In this document: in pieces, positions 1-8,375 of the stretch | How positions within the stretch are numbered: position 1 is the first letter of the stretch | How the letters are laid out: each line of letters begins with the position of its first letter | Origin: Oscillospiraceae bacterium | Lineage (GTDB): Bacteria > Bacillota > Clostridia > Oscillospirales > Acutalibacteraceae | Length of the DNA stretch: 64,000 nt | NCBI GenBank assembly: GCA_015065975.1 | Contig: SVPG01000011.1 | Span: 1 to 64,000 of the forward strand | Reading direction: 5' to 3' | Notes under the pieces: generated by a model | Database searches by the model: none | What the model was told of the DNA's origin: nothing | What the model saw: only the letters and a program-made list of their open reading frames with translations | Translations under genes and position numbers: made by a program

Positions 1-372
<372 letters not shown>

Positions 373-383
373 AATGACATACA

Positions 384-420
384 AAAAGACCTGAGAAGAA
401 AATTTCTTCTCAGGTCTTTT
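384..420. terminator. Bidirectional rho-independent terminator
   Basis: Two perfect 18-nt arms (384-401 and 403-420) carry an A-rich left flank and a T-rich right flank. The hairpin can therefore stop transcription of the repeat-protein gene from the left and of the convergent leucine-rich-repeat gene from the right. Confidence 0.85.
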
Positions 421-426
421 ATTATT

Positions 427-1437
427 TCATTCCAAAGTTCTCCAAGCTTCGATACCCTCATTCCCGTGCGAAAAATTCCCTTTTGGCAAATCTTTATCTT
501 TTATATTGTAATGCCTTCGATCTTTTAAACAAGCCGCATAATCCAATTTTAAACACGGGGTCAAATCACCGTCTGCAATATTTATATCAAAAACAAACGT
601 TTTCAGATTTTTCAGTCTATTCAGGAATTTCAAATCATTCAAAGAATTACTTCCCTTTATTGACAACATTTCGAGTTTTTCCAACTCACCAAGCACAGAA
701 AAATCTTGAATCTTAGCGCAATTCGCTATGCGCAACGCTCTCAGACTTGATTTTACATTTTTCAAGGAACTTATATCACTGAGAGATCGATTGTTAAATA
801 AATACAGGCAGGTCAGATTTGATGACTGTTCAATTCCCTCAAGTGATTTCAAACCACAGCAAATAGCCCGAATCGTATCCATTTCTTTACTGCAGAAGAC
901 ATCATATAAATTCTTTGCTTTTATATCTGTAACATCAATTGATTTTAACGAGGAAATCTTATTGTAGTCAATATGACCTTTTCCTGCCACACCGACGTCG
1001 ATCAATCCTTTTACCTTTTTATAATCAATCTGACCATACACTCTCTTGTTATCAACATCACAAGTCCGACAAGTCAACATAACAATCTCAGGCATTGCAT
1101 AAAGCGGTGAAAAATCAAACTCGCTTTCAACATTCGCAGGTATTATGTGCAAATATTTTAATGAAGGACACTTAACAATAAAATCTAACGATTCTGCTAT
1201 AACAACAGCCTTTTCCAGTTGGTACTTGTTAATCAAAGATATATGTTCTTCCAAACTCCTTGATGACTTTTCGTATATAGGCGATTCCACATCAGCTTGA
1301 ATCGGCTGTCTTATGACAATTGCATCATATACATTCCCCGGATGTGTTAATGCCGTAAAAATATAACCTTCTCTTTGGACATACCCATTACTCAAATCAT
1401 CTATACTTTTTATAACAACGTTGAGTCCGTTGAACAA
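427..1437 (-). CDS. Leucine-rich-repeat protein of unknown function
   Basis: 336 residues from a TTG start with AGGAGG 7 nt upstream. From about residue 90 onward the protein has repeating L-x-x-L-x-I units (for example CPSLKYLHI, SSNLTCLYLFNN, LEKLEMLSIKG, LKNLKTFVFD), which fits a short internalin-like LRR solenoid. There is no signal peptide or membrane helix, so it is probably cytosolic. LRR proteins usually bind other proteins. The gene is more AT-rich than its neighbours and lies 72 bp downstream of the carbamoyltransferase gene on the same strand, so it could be a late addition to that operon. It ends at the shared terminator. Confidence 0.7.
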   Translation of the reverse strand: MFNGLNVVIKSIDDLSNGYVQREGYIFTALTHPGNVYDAIVIRQPIQADVESPIYEKSSRSLEEHISLINKYQLEKAVVIAESLDFIVKCPSLKYLHIIPANVESEFDFSPLYAMPEIVMLTCRTCDVDNKRVYGQIDYKKVKGLIDVGVAGKGHIDYNKISSLKSIDVTDIKAKNLYDVFCSKEMDTIRAICCGLKSLEGIEQSSNLTCLYLFNNRSLSDISSLKNVKSSLRALRIANCAKIQDFSVLGELEKLEMLSIKGSNSLNDLKFLNRLKNLKTFVFDINIADGDLTPCLKLDYAACLKDRRHYNIKDKDLPKGNFSHGNEGIEAWRTLE

Positions 1438-1509
1438 TCTCGTACCTCCTTTGAAAGTTTTTCTGCTTCATGCCATATCAAGATAAATAGCAAAACTCAA
1501 CCAGCAGTG

Positions 1510-2340
1510 TTATTTCATAAGACAATATAATATTACAGCCTGTTGAATCTCCAGTAAATATTTCTTGAAGTCATAGCCGACAAAGTACTTTGATGCGATA
1601 ACCTCATCGGACACCTCTTCACCGCGGAAAAACGGCGGGCACGGGTTGAGCAGCGCTCCGTCATTTGCCTTATCCATAACCCGCGATGTTATCCGATAAT
1701 TTTCAAAATCGGCAAGGATTGCGGACGGCAGAGAGTCGGTACAGATAATATCTTTTCCGCGGACAGCTTCGTCGATATCATAATAAACCTTGACGCCGTC
1801 CATCTCATACCCGCTCGGGCAGCACTGCGAAAAATCAAAGCCCATCGCCTGAGAGGCTTCCTTCCAGGCAAGTCCGATATTTCCCCTTCTTCCGCAGAAC
1901 AAATATTTATCCTTTGTGAAATCCGACCTGCGCTTTGAAAGAGAATACATATCGGCGAGCATTTCGCACGGATGGTTTTCATCGGTCATGGCGTTGATAA
2001 CCGGCACGGCAGAATATTTCGCCATCTCTTCGATAAGCTTTATGTCGCGGTGCCTTACTATTACAACGTCTGCCCAGTTGTTGAGATATCCGCAGACATC
2101 TTCAAGGCTTTCCTTCTTATCCAGAGTCTCTGTCGGGAAAAGGATCGGCTGACCGCCAAGCAGATAAATCCCCTTCTCGAATGTGACCCTTGTCCTTATA
2201 CTTGTATTCGGAAAAAACATAACTGCGCTCTTTCCTTTGAGCGCAGTACCAAGTTCTCCCTCTCTCAGCCGATCGGCCAATTTAAAAATTTCAAAAATCT
2301 CACTCTGCTTAAAATCCGTAAGCCTGATAAGATCGTTCAT
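1510..2340 (-). CDS. Aspartate/ornithine carbamoyltransferase superfamily protein
   Basis: 276 residues, short for the family (about 305-335). The carbamoyl-phosphate-binding half is clear: NTSIRTRVTFE near residue 45 (family STRTR) and ENHPCEMLAD near residue 121 (family HPxQxLxD). In the second half the usual HCLP (ornithine) or HPLP (aspartate) motif reads NPCP, followed by FRGEEVSDEVI. Family members transfer a carbamoyl group from carbamoyl phosphate to an amine. HPC and GEEV lean to the ornithine branch, but the changed loop makes the amine substrate uncertain. It is the fourth gene of a leftward operon, 3 bp after the HAD gene, with no arginine or pyrimidine genes nearby. Confidence 0.75.
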   Translation of the reverse strand: MNDLIRLTDFKQSEIFEIFKLADRLREGELGTALKGKSAVMFFPNTSIRTRVTFEKGIYLLGGQPILFPTETLDKKESLEDVCGYLNNWADVVIVRHRDIKLIEEMAKYSAVPVINAMTDENHPCEMLADMYSLSKRRSDFTKDKYLFCGRRGNIGLAWKEASQAMGFDFSQCCPSGYEMDGVKVYYDIDEAVRGKDIICTDSLPSAILADFENYRITSRVMDKANDGALLNPCPPFFRGEEVSDEVIASKYFVGYDFKKYLLEIQQAVILYCLMK

Positions 2341-2343
2341 TTT

Positions 2344-3126
2344 CTAATCCCTTCCCAATCCTGACTCGCGCAGGAAAACCGCAATCGCATCGTGGTCATT
2401 GTCACCTATCACACAGTCCGCAATCTCCTTGACCGCATCGATCGCATTGCCCATGGCAACTCCGACACCGCACAACCTGAGCATTCCTATATCAGCATAG
2501 TCATCTCCAAACGCAATTATGTCGTCGGCTGTAATCCCGCACTCTTCACACATATGCAAAATCGCATTCTCTTTTGTGGCTGTTTTCTTTGTAAACTTGT
2601 ACCAGTAACCGTCCGAGAAGCGGACACAATCACACTCGGACAGCTCTTTACTCAACTGCTGCGCCACTTTTTCATCAAATATTTCAACACACATCTTCAG
2701 CGATGCATGCCTGAAATCACGAAAATCCGTGTAGATGCTGTCCCCCCAGCTTTTATCCTGCTGTTTCGGGTCTGTTTTGTAATTCCAGTAATGCTCGTCT
2801 GCTGTATCAATTGTGATTTCGCAGTCTTCACCGCAGACCTCTCTCGCCCGTTTTATCATATCGGACGTTTCTTCCTCGGTGAACTCAGCTTTATATATAT
2901 ATGTATCCTTATATTTTACCAAAGCTCCGCCGCTTGAAATCACTATATCGGGGTTCAGCTCCGATATGAATTCCATTGAATTCTTTTCACTTCTGGACGT
3001 GGATACTCCGATCATCATTCCACATCTTGCGCAGTTTTCCAGCTCGCAAACCGTAGGCTGTGAAATTGTTTTATCGCTCTGAAGCAGCGTTCCGTCCAGA
3101 TCGAACAACAACAGCTTGCACTTCAT
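2344..3126 (-). CDS. HAD superfamily hydrolase, Cof type
   Basis: 260 residues. HAD motifs appear in order: LLLFDLDGTLL near residue 5 (nucleophile Asp and acid/base Asp), STSRS near residue 42 (motif II), TKENAI near residue 182 (motif III Lys) and FGDDYADIGML near residue 203 (metal-binding acids). The inserted cap between motifs II and III is the Cof/IIB type, typical of sugar-phosphate and flavin-phosphate phosphatases. Substrate cannot be read from sequence. It lies 6 bp after the peptidase gene and 3 bp before the carbamoyltransferase gene, so the genes are probably co-translated. Confidence 0.85.
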   Translation of the reverse strand: MKCKLLLFDLDGTLLQSDKTISQPTVCELENCARCGMMIGVSTSRSEKNSMEFISELNPDIVISSGGALVKYKDTYIYKAEFTEEETSDMIKRAREVCGEDCEITIDTADEHYWNYKTDPKQQDKSWGDSIYTDFRDFRHASLKMCVEIFDEKVAQQLSKELSECDCVRFSDGYWYKFTKKTATKENAILHMCEECGITADDIIAFGDDYADIGMLRLCGVGVAMGNAIDAVKEIADCVIGDNDHDAIAVFLRESGLGRD

Positions 3127-3132
3127 ACCATT

Positions 3133-3879
3133 TTACCCCTCTTCAATGCAGTAGCTGCAAGGTTCATAGCCGCTGTCCTCGCACTGTTCAAGCGTCAGTC
3201 CCGTTACCACCTTGCCCTTTATATACGAGCAATTTTCACGGTGGTATTTTTTGCCGTGGATCGTGACAAAATACTGTGCATCGTCCGCAAGATAAATATT
3301 CGGTTCATTTATACTGTCCGTCTGTGCCGTCGTCACTCTCTCGGGATCCGCTGCGCTCACCGCAGTATCCCCGTTTCCCGATATTCCAAGCGCTACCGCC
3401 GATCCGACAGCTGCGACCGCAAGCACCGCCGCAGCAGCGAGCAGCAGCTTTTTATTGCGGATTGCAAATTTGCTCATCTTTGAGCTTACGCTGCCAACGG
3501 TAAGATAATGGGCAAACTCAGCAGCCGATCGTTCGCACATAATATCCGATCGGTCTTTACCTTTATGGTACGGGTCGCAGAGAATATGCCCCTGCTCATG
3601 GGCGAGCAGGACAAGCCGTTCACTGTCCGAAAGATTCTCCTCAACAAAAACCACGCGGATATTATTATCGTGGTAGTAGAACGCCCGCACCGTGCGTGAA
3701 AAATCTTTCAGCCCGATTGAGGTGAGAAGTGTCTCCACATCGGGCTGATTTGATATCCTGCTGTATTCGACTACTGTGTAGCCTTGTTTTTCGAGAGCCT
3801 TTACGACAGACGATGCCGTAACATCGCCCATCGAATATTCCCTTATATAATCAAGGGCAAGCTTATGTTCAATCCTCAT
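3133..3879 (-). CDS. ImmA/IrrE-type metallopeptidase with membrane segment and C-terminal Cys/His module
   Basis: 248 residues from an ATG at 3879. An in-frame TTG at 3888 is also possible. The N-terminal half is an M78 (ImmA/IrrE) domain with the zinc motif HEQGH in LLAHEQGHIL. One transmembrane helix, rich in Ala and Val, follows at about residues 142-165. The C-terminal tail has HGKKYHRENCSYIKG and, 20 residues later, CSYC, a pattern resembling the Cys-rich metal-binding domain of Ada proteins. M78 peptidases usually cleave an HTH repressor encoded next door, and here the upstream overlapping gene is such a regulator. A peptidase-TM-metal-module order suggests the outer or membrane-proximal module senses a signal. 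Confidence 0.8.
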   Translation of the reverse strand: MRIEHKLALDYIREYSMGDVTASSVVKALEKQGYTVVEYSRISNQPDVETLLTSIGLKDFSRTVRAFYYHDNNIRVVFVEENLSDSERLVLLAHEQGHILCDPYHKGKDRSDIMCERSAAEFAHYLTVGSVSSKMSKFAIRNKKLLLAAAAVLAVAAVGSAVALGISGNGDTAVSAADPERVTTAQTDSINEPNIYLADDAQYFVTIHGKKYHRENCSYIKGKVVTGLTLEQCEDSGYEPCSYCIEEG

Positions 3880-4318
3880 CTTTATCAAGTCCGTTATTCG
3901 CTCTGAGCTTTCTCAGCGCGTTGATCGCAGCTGCCTGATCTTCCACATCGACCACCGTGGTCTCAACTGCGGAACCGTAAGCCGCTGCATTTCCGAAAAT
4001 CGACTGTCCGCCGCATCTCATAAGTTCAAGCTGAAGCATCGTATCGATCGCATGTTTGCCCTTCTCGTCAAGAGCAACATATCCTTCAAGGATGGTTCGC
4101 GCATCCCTGTCAAGATACAGAGGCGGATCGCTCAATACAGTCTTGATGCCGAGAACCTCGCATATACTGACCACGGTATCGAATGATGTTCCTCCGATAC
4201 CTTTATTCAGCGCGCTTATAAGAGTTGATGGCGGAATTTCCATCTCGATTGCAAATTTTCTGACACTTTTGTACTGTCTCTTGATTTCGCTTCTTATAAG
4301 TTGAGTCAATGCATCCAA
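3869..4318 (-). CDS. XRE-like HTH regulator, probable partner of the ImmA-type peptidase
   Basis: 149 residues from a TTG start with AGGTGA 7 nt upstream. Residues 1-60 are a lambda-repressor-like helix-turn-helix (KSVRKFAIEMEIPPSTLISA, then GGTSFDTVVSICEVLGI). The tail is Ala-rich and charged. The stop overlaps the peptidase start by 11 nt. XRE plus M78 pairs control stress responses and mobile elements, with the peptidase removing the repressor. The sequence is related to the small regulator at 4418-4735 (both carry SFDTV after the recognition helix and end helix 5 with the LxI pattern). Confidence 0.75.
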   Translation of the reverse strand: MDALTQLIRSEIKRQYKSVRKFAIEMEIPPSTLISALNKGIGGTSFDTVVSICEVLGIKTVLSDPPLYLDRDARTILEGYVALDEKGKHAIDTMLQLELMRCGGQSIFGNAAAYGSAVETTVVDVEDQAAAINALRKLRANNGLDKDED

Positions 4319-4340
4319 AACAGATCACCTCGTTATCTAT

Positions 4341-4369
4341 ATTTTATCATGAGAGGTGTAAAAAGTCAA
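4341..4369 (-). promoter_or_regulatory. Sigma-A-type promoter of the XRE/ImmA operon
   Basis: On the minus strand: TTGACT (4369-4364), 17-nt spacer, TAAAAT (4346-4341), 22 nt ahead of the TTG start. It should drive the four-gene leftward operon down to the carbamoyltransferase. Confidence 0.7.
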
Positions 4370-4417
4370 TCAGTCACCCTGCTGTATGCACGAAAAACCG
4401 AAAAGAAACGATTACCG

Positions 4418-4735
4418 TCAGTCATTGCCTGCCGGCACACGTCTTTCTTTCTCTACATACTCAACCATCTTGTCTCTTCCCTGCCCATCAAGCAGGCTCA
4501 GTCCGTCTGCCACTCTTCCGACCTCTTCATCGGGCAGAACAAAAACATCATCGCGGTATACTATATCAAGTGCCGAAAGTATTTTTATTACGGTATCAAA
4601 ACTCATTGACCCGATCCCGTTTTTAAGTGCTGTGCTTATCGTTGACTGAGGGACTCCGATGTGCCTGCAGAAATTGCTTACAGTTCCAAATTTTACATTG
4701 ATTGCATCACGTATCTCGTTCGACAAATCGTTCAC
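4418..4735 (-). CDS. Small XRE-like HTH protein, paralogue of the next regulator
   Basis: 105 residues from a GTG start with AGGTGAT just upstream. The HTH covers about residues 14-55 (GTVSNFCRHIGVPQSTISTA, then GIGSMSFDTVIKILSALDI). The rest is an acidic helix (LPDEEVGRVADGLSLLDGQG). The motif order and the GxxSFDTV signature match the regulator at 3869-4318, so the two look like a tandem duplication. This copy lacks the long Ala-rich tail. It has its own promoter, so it may act as an antagonist or independent repressor. Confidence 0.75.
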   Translation of the reverse strand: MNDLSNEIRDAINVKFGTVSNFCRHIGVPQSTISTALKNGIGSMSFDTVIKILSALDIVYRDDVFVLPDEEVGRVADGLSLLDGQGRDKMVEYVEKERRVPAGND

Positions 4736-4753
4736 TGTACATCACCTGATTTA

Positions 4754-4783
4754 AATATAGCAAAACTTGGGTGTAATTGTCAA
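4754..4783 (-). promoter_or_regulatory. Promoter of the small XRE-like gene
   Basis: On the minus strand: TTGACA (4783-4778), 18-nt spacer, TATATT (4759-4754), 19 nt ahead of the GTG start. Confidence 0.6.
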
Positions 4784-4860
4784 TATTTATACACGATTGA
4801 CCGATTCGCAAACGACCTTGTGAACGAAATTCCGAAAGAAGCTGTCAAAATATCTTTGAC

Positions 4861-4889
4861 TTGAAAGGTATATATACGTGTGCTAAAAT
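4861..4889 (+). promoter_or_regulatory. Promoter of the PBP-GGDEF gene
   Basis: TTGAAA (4861-4866), 17-nt spacer, TAAAAT (4884-4889), with transcription expected about 57 nt before the GTG start at 4953. Confidence 0.55.
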
Positions 4890-4952
4890 TAAATTGTATA
4901 ATTGTTTTATTCTCTTTTTTGATACCGTTATATAAAAAAGGAGGTGTTTGCC

Positions 4953-7247
4953 GTGTCCGAAAAAAGACTTAATATCGGATTTATGGTAAACTGGCTCGAC
5001 AACAATTATATAACCACCATCTGCAAAGGTGCAAATCTCGCTGCGGAGGAAGAGGACGCGAATCTCGTTTTCCTTGCGGGGCGAAATTTCAACGCATCTC
5101 TGCACGACCCCGTGCGCGCTCAATACGAATTTCAGCATAACACCATCTACGCTTTTGCTCATAAGGACACACTCGATGCCCTCATAATACCGCTCGGCGT
5201 TATTGCCGGTCATCTTACGCCGTCTGAGATCGATAAGTTCCTCGAAAGATTCAAAGGGATACCGACCGTCATATGCGAATATGAGCGTGAGGGCTATCCC
5301 TGCGTAACCTTCAATACCGACGGTCTGATCGATGCCATCGATCATCTTGTGTCGGAACACGACTGCAGACGTATCGCTTTTGTCGGCGGTCCGAAGAGCA
5401 AGCCCGACGCCAACACACGTCTTGAGGCATACAAGAAAGCTCTTATCAAAAACGGACTGTGTGTTGATGAGCGGCTCATCACCTACGGCGACTTCTCCGA
5501 ATACTGTACGGATGTCGTCCGCGAGCTTCTCGACCGGAACGACACGCTTCCCGACGCAATATGCTTTGCAAATGACACCATGGCTCTCGGCGCTTATTCC
5601 GTGTTTGAAGAGCGCGGTATAGTGCCCGGCAGAGACATCGCAGTTATCGGATACGACAATGACCAGTTTGCGGGCGTGATGACTCCTCCTCTCACCACCG
5701 TTGACGCAGGTATAATCGACCTCGGCTTCTCCGCTGTCAAGACGGCTGTCAAGCTTGTCAGGACAGGGTCTGCCGAAAATGTTTCGCTCAGCTCCGCTCT
5801 CGCGGTGAGAGCCTCCTGCGGCTGCGGCTGCAGCAAGCTGAGCGATTCCTCCCTGAAAAAAGCCTCCTCTCAGGAGCTTTGCGAGCTTGTATTTTCACAG
5901 CTGACCGAGCTTCGCAGCCTCAACGCGCAGATGCGCCCGATACAGCTTCTCAAGGACTTCATCACCCTATATTTTGACGAGGCTCTCGGAATGAGCAAGA
6001 AGCCGTTTTCACAGCAGCTTATCAAAAACACCTTTGCCGATCTGATTTCGACAAAGATCATGAATCTTCTCCGACGCGATTCGTTCGGAAACATGCTTGA
6101 GACCATGCTGCTTCTCGCCGAAAACCGAATCAAGAATGTCAGCAGAAAGCTTGAGCTTTACCGTCTCAACATCGATCTTCAGTCCACACTCAACGAGTAT
6201 TTCAACGAGCGTCTGTTCAACCTCGAATGTGCCTACGCAAACAGCCAATTCCTCATAAGCAACATCACAAAGGACATGACCTCAAACAGCAAAAATGAGG
6301 AAAAATGCTTCCGCCAGCTCGTTGACAATCTTTCGCGTCTCAATCACGAGAGCACATATATCTATGAATTTGAGCACCCCTACAAAGGGCTTTCTCCTGA
6401 GGATATTTCCAACTGGAAACCGCCTCAGAAGCTTCTTCTCAAAGCATATCACGATCACGAAAAGCTCTGCATTCCCTTTGCGGAACAGCAGCAGATAAAT
6501 TCCGTTGATTTCCTCTGCAACGAATTCACGCCGAATTACAGACGCCGCACAACGGCGTTGACCCTGCTCCTCTTCAACGACGAGCAGTACGGTATCATGC
6601 TCACCGAGCTTGCTCCCGAGCATTTCGGTCAGCTTGCCTCCGTCACCCTGCAGATATGCAGCTCGATCAAAATGACCGATTTCATGCTTATGCTCGAGGG
6701 CATAATAAATCAGATAACTCAGCGCAACGCCATTCTCTCCCACGAATCGGTATCCGATGAGCTTACGGGACTTCTCAACAGGCGCGGCTTCTTCTCCGAA
6801 GCCGAAAAGGTCATATCCAACCGCGCAAACAGCAACACAAAGCTCAGATGCGCCGTCATTTTCGCCGACCTCAACAGCCTGAAGGTCATAAACGACACCT
6901 TCGGTCACGAAGAAGGCGACTATGCGATACGTGCTTCGGCTCAGATACTCAAGGCCTGCATGAGAAGCAGCGATATAATCGGTCGAGTGGGAGGCGACGA
7001 GTTTGCCGCGCTTGCGGTATACAACGATTCCTCCTTCGTCGATCAGCTCTTCAAGCGCATCAAGCAGTTCCAGGACGAGTTCAACGCAAAGAGCAGCAAA
7101 CCTTATTACATCGAGCTCAGCCTCGGCATACACGAGTTTGACTGTTCCGACAACCCGAGCCTGCAGGTGCTTCTCGACCACGCCGACAACAAGCTCTATA
7201 TCGACAAAAAGAGCAAGCGTCAAACCGCTATAAAACCTGTAAACTGA
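4953..7247 (+). CDS. Periplasmic-binding-protein-like sensor fused to a GGDEF diguanylate cyclase
   Basis: 764 residues. GTG 4953 is chosen because AGGAGG (4939-4944) lies 8 nt before it; the in-frame GTG at 4944 overlaps that site. Residues 1-285 match the LacI/RbsB-type ligand-binding fold (NIGFMVNWLDNNYI, VAFVGGPKSKPDA, PDAICFANDTMALGAY, VIGYDNDQFAGVMTPPLTTV) without the DNA-binding headpiece. A Cys cluster RASCGCGCS ends this module. A helical linker follows, then a GGDEF domain with an intact GGDEF at 680-684 and an RSSD inhibitory site at 671-674. There is no membrane helix, so it should bind a cytoplasmic ligand, probably a sugar-like molecule, and make cyclic-di-GMP with product inhibition. 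It is monocistronic. Confidence 0.88.
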   Translation: MSEKRLNIGFMVNWLDNNYITTICKGANLAAEEEDANLVFLAGRNFNASLHDPVRAQYEFQHNTIYAFAHKDTLDALIIPLGVIAGHLTPSEIDKFLERFKGIPTVICEYEREGYPCVTFNTDGLIDAIDHLVSEHDCRRIAFVGGPKSKPDANTRLEAYKKALIKNGLCVDERLITYGDFSEYCTDVVRELLDRNDTLPDAICFANDTMALGAYSVFEERGIVPGRDIAVIGYDNDQFAGVMTPPLTTVDAGIIDLGFSAVKTAVKLVRTGSAENVSLSSALAVRASCGCGCSKLSDSSLKKASSQELCELVFSQLTELRSLNAQMRPIQLLKDFITLYFDEALGMSKKPFSQQLIKNTFADLISTKIMNLLRRDSFGNMLETMLLLAENRIKNVSRKLELYRLNIDLQSTLNEYFNERLFNLECAYANSQFLISNITKDMTSNSKNEEKCFRQLVDNLSRLNHESTYIYEFEHPYKGLSPEDISNWKPPQKLLLKAYHDHEKLCIPFAEQQQINSVDFLCNEFTPNYRRRTTALTLLLFNDEQYGIMLTELAPEHFGQLASVTLQICSSIKMTDFMLMLEGIINQITQRNAILSHESVSDELTGLLNRRGFFSEAEKVISNRANSNTKLRCAVIFADLNSLKVINDTFGHEEGDYAIRASAQILKACMRSSDIIGRVGGDEFAALAVYNDSSFVDQLFKRIKQFQDEFNAKSSKPYYIELSLGIHEFDCSDNPSLQVLLDHADNKLYIDKKSKRQTAIKPVN

Positions 7248-7252
7248 CACAT

Positions 7253-7284
7253 AAAAAACGGTCTCCCGAGGGAGACCGTTTTTT
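7253..7284. terminator. Bidirectional terminator between convergent genes
   Basis: A perfect inverted repeat with arms AAAAAACGGTCTCC and GGAGACCGTTTTTT around CGAG. It sits between the end of the GGDEF gene and the end of the leftward CPBP gene. Confidence 0.88.
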
Positions 7285-7288
7285 GTGA

Positions 7289-8176
7289 TTACATTGCACC
7301 CGCAAGTCTTGCAGCAAGCTCTGTCACGAGACCGACACTCTGCTGTGCGGCGGGTCCGGCCATCGCTTCAACCATCGGCTGAAGTATAACAAGCACAAAC
7401 ATACTGAATCCGTTTATCGCCATATGCAGGATCATCGGACCGTATATGTTCTTGAACGAGCAATGGGCAATAACGAGAACAAGTGTGCTGGGAATGTAGG
7501 AAATGATGAAGACAAGCTGCATGAGATCACCTGAAACCACACCGCTCCAGACGTGATGCAGACCGAAAAGGATAATCGTCAGAATAACCGCAGCGGGCTT
7601 TGATTTGAACCACAGCGGACGGAACCACGCCGCGCGGAATATGATCTCCTCAACAAACGGAGCCATGAAGACGGTGAGAAATACCATAGCCATCGGAACT
7701 TCCGATACCATACCTACGACCGCCTGCTGATTTTCGCCCGAAGCGTTGCCTGCAATCATTGCCGTAATAACTGAAACGATCACATTGCCGATCATGTTGA
7801 GAGGTATCATGACGATCGGCATCCATATGACCATGAGTCCGCGGCTGAGAGTCATTCTTCCGAAGAACTCCTTGAGACTTGCCCAGAGGAACGGTCCGTA
7901 AACAAGAAGAATTATAACGGCGGTTGCCACGTATGTGATGAGATTAAGCGTTACCATATTGCTGCCCAGATACTCCACAAGCTCATCATTCGTCGCTCCG
8001 GGATTTGAATAAGAATAGCTGAGCGCCATAATAAACTGAGACAGAAGCGGTATACCGAGAGTGTATACAATATATATTCCTATCGCCGCAAGCACTCCCG
8101 GCCATCTCATAACAATTTCACCGCTTTCATGCTCGCGGTACATCAGTCTCTTCTTCGGTGCCTGAACATTTTCCAA
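7289..8176 (-). CDS. CPBP-family intramembrane metalloprotease (CAAX-like)
   Basis: 295 residues from a TTG start with GAGAGGT 8 nt upstream. About seven hydrophobic helices are visible. The Abi/CPBP signatures are present: FVEEIIFRAAWF near residue 174 (EExxxR) and LFGLHHVWSG near residue 205 (FxxxH). Members cleave prenylated or membrane-bound substrates; in Firmicutes they are linked to bacteriocin immunity, sheddase roles or protein maturation. There is no bacteriocin gene next door, so the substrate is open. The gene is single, facing the ylxM promoter region. Confidence 0.85.
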   Translation of the reverse strand: MENVQAPKKRLMYREHESGEIVMRWPGVLAAIGIYIVYTLGIPLLSQFIMALSYSYSNPGATNDELVEYLGSNMVTLNLITYVATAVIILLVYGPFLWASLKEFFGRMTLSRGLMVIWMPIVMIPLNMIGNVIVSVITAMIAGNASGENQQAVVGMVSEVPMAMVFLTVFMAPFVEEIIFRAAWFRPLWFKSKPAAVILTIILFGLHHVWSGVVSGDLMQLVFIISYIPSTLVLVIAHCSFKNIYGPMILHMAINGFSMFVLVILQPMVEAMAGPAAQQSVGLVTELAARLAGAM

Positions 8177-8292
8177 TCGAATTTACCTCTCTTTCATAAA
8201 ATCCTTCAAAACATATTAAACACATTATATTTCAGCATTCAATCTGTGTCAACACCTTAATACATACATTTAAAAAATATTTTATTTTTTAT

Positions 8293-8321
8293 TTGACAAT
8301 CATATTTATATGTAGTATAAT
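8293..8321 (+). promoter_or_regulatory. Consensus promoter of the ylxM-ffh operon
   Basis: TTGACA (8293-8298), 17-nt spacer, TATAAT (8316-8321), about 47 nt before the GTG start of ylxM. Both hexamers are perfect consensus. Confidence 0.85.
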
Positions 8322-8375
8322 ACGCGTTGTAAAGACAGATTACTTTACAGTTTTAGCTTTCGGGGGTGGATCCAG

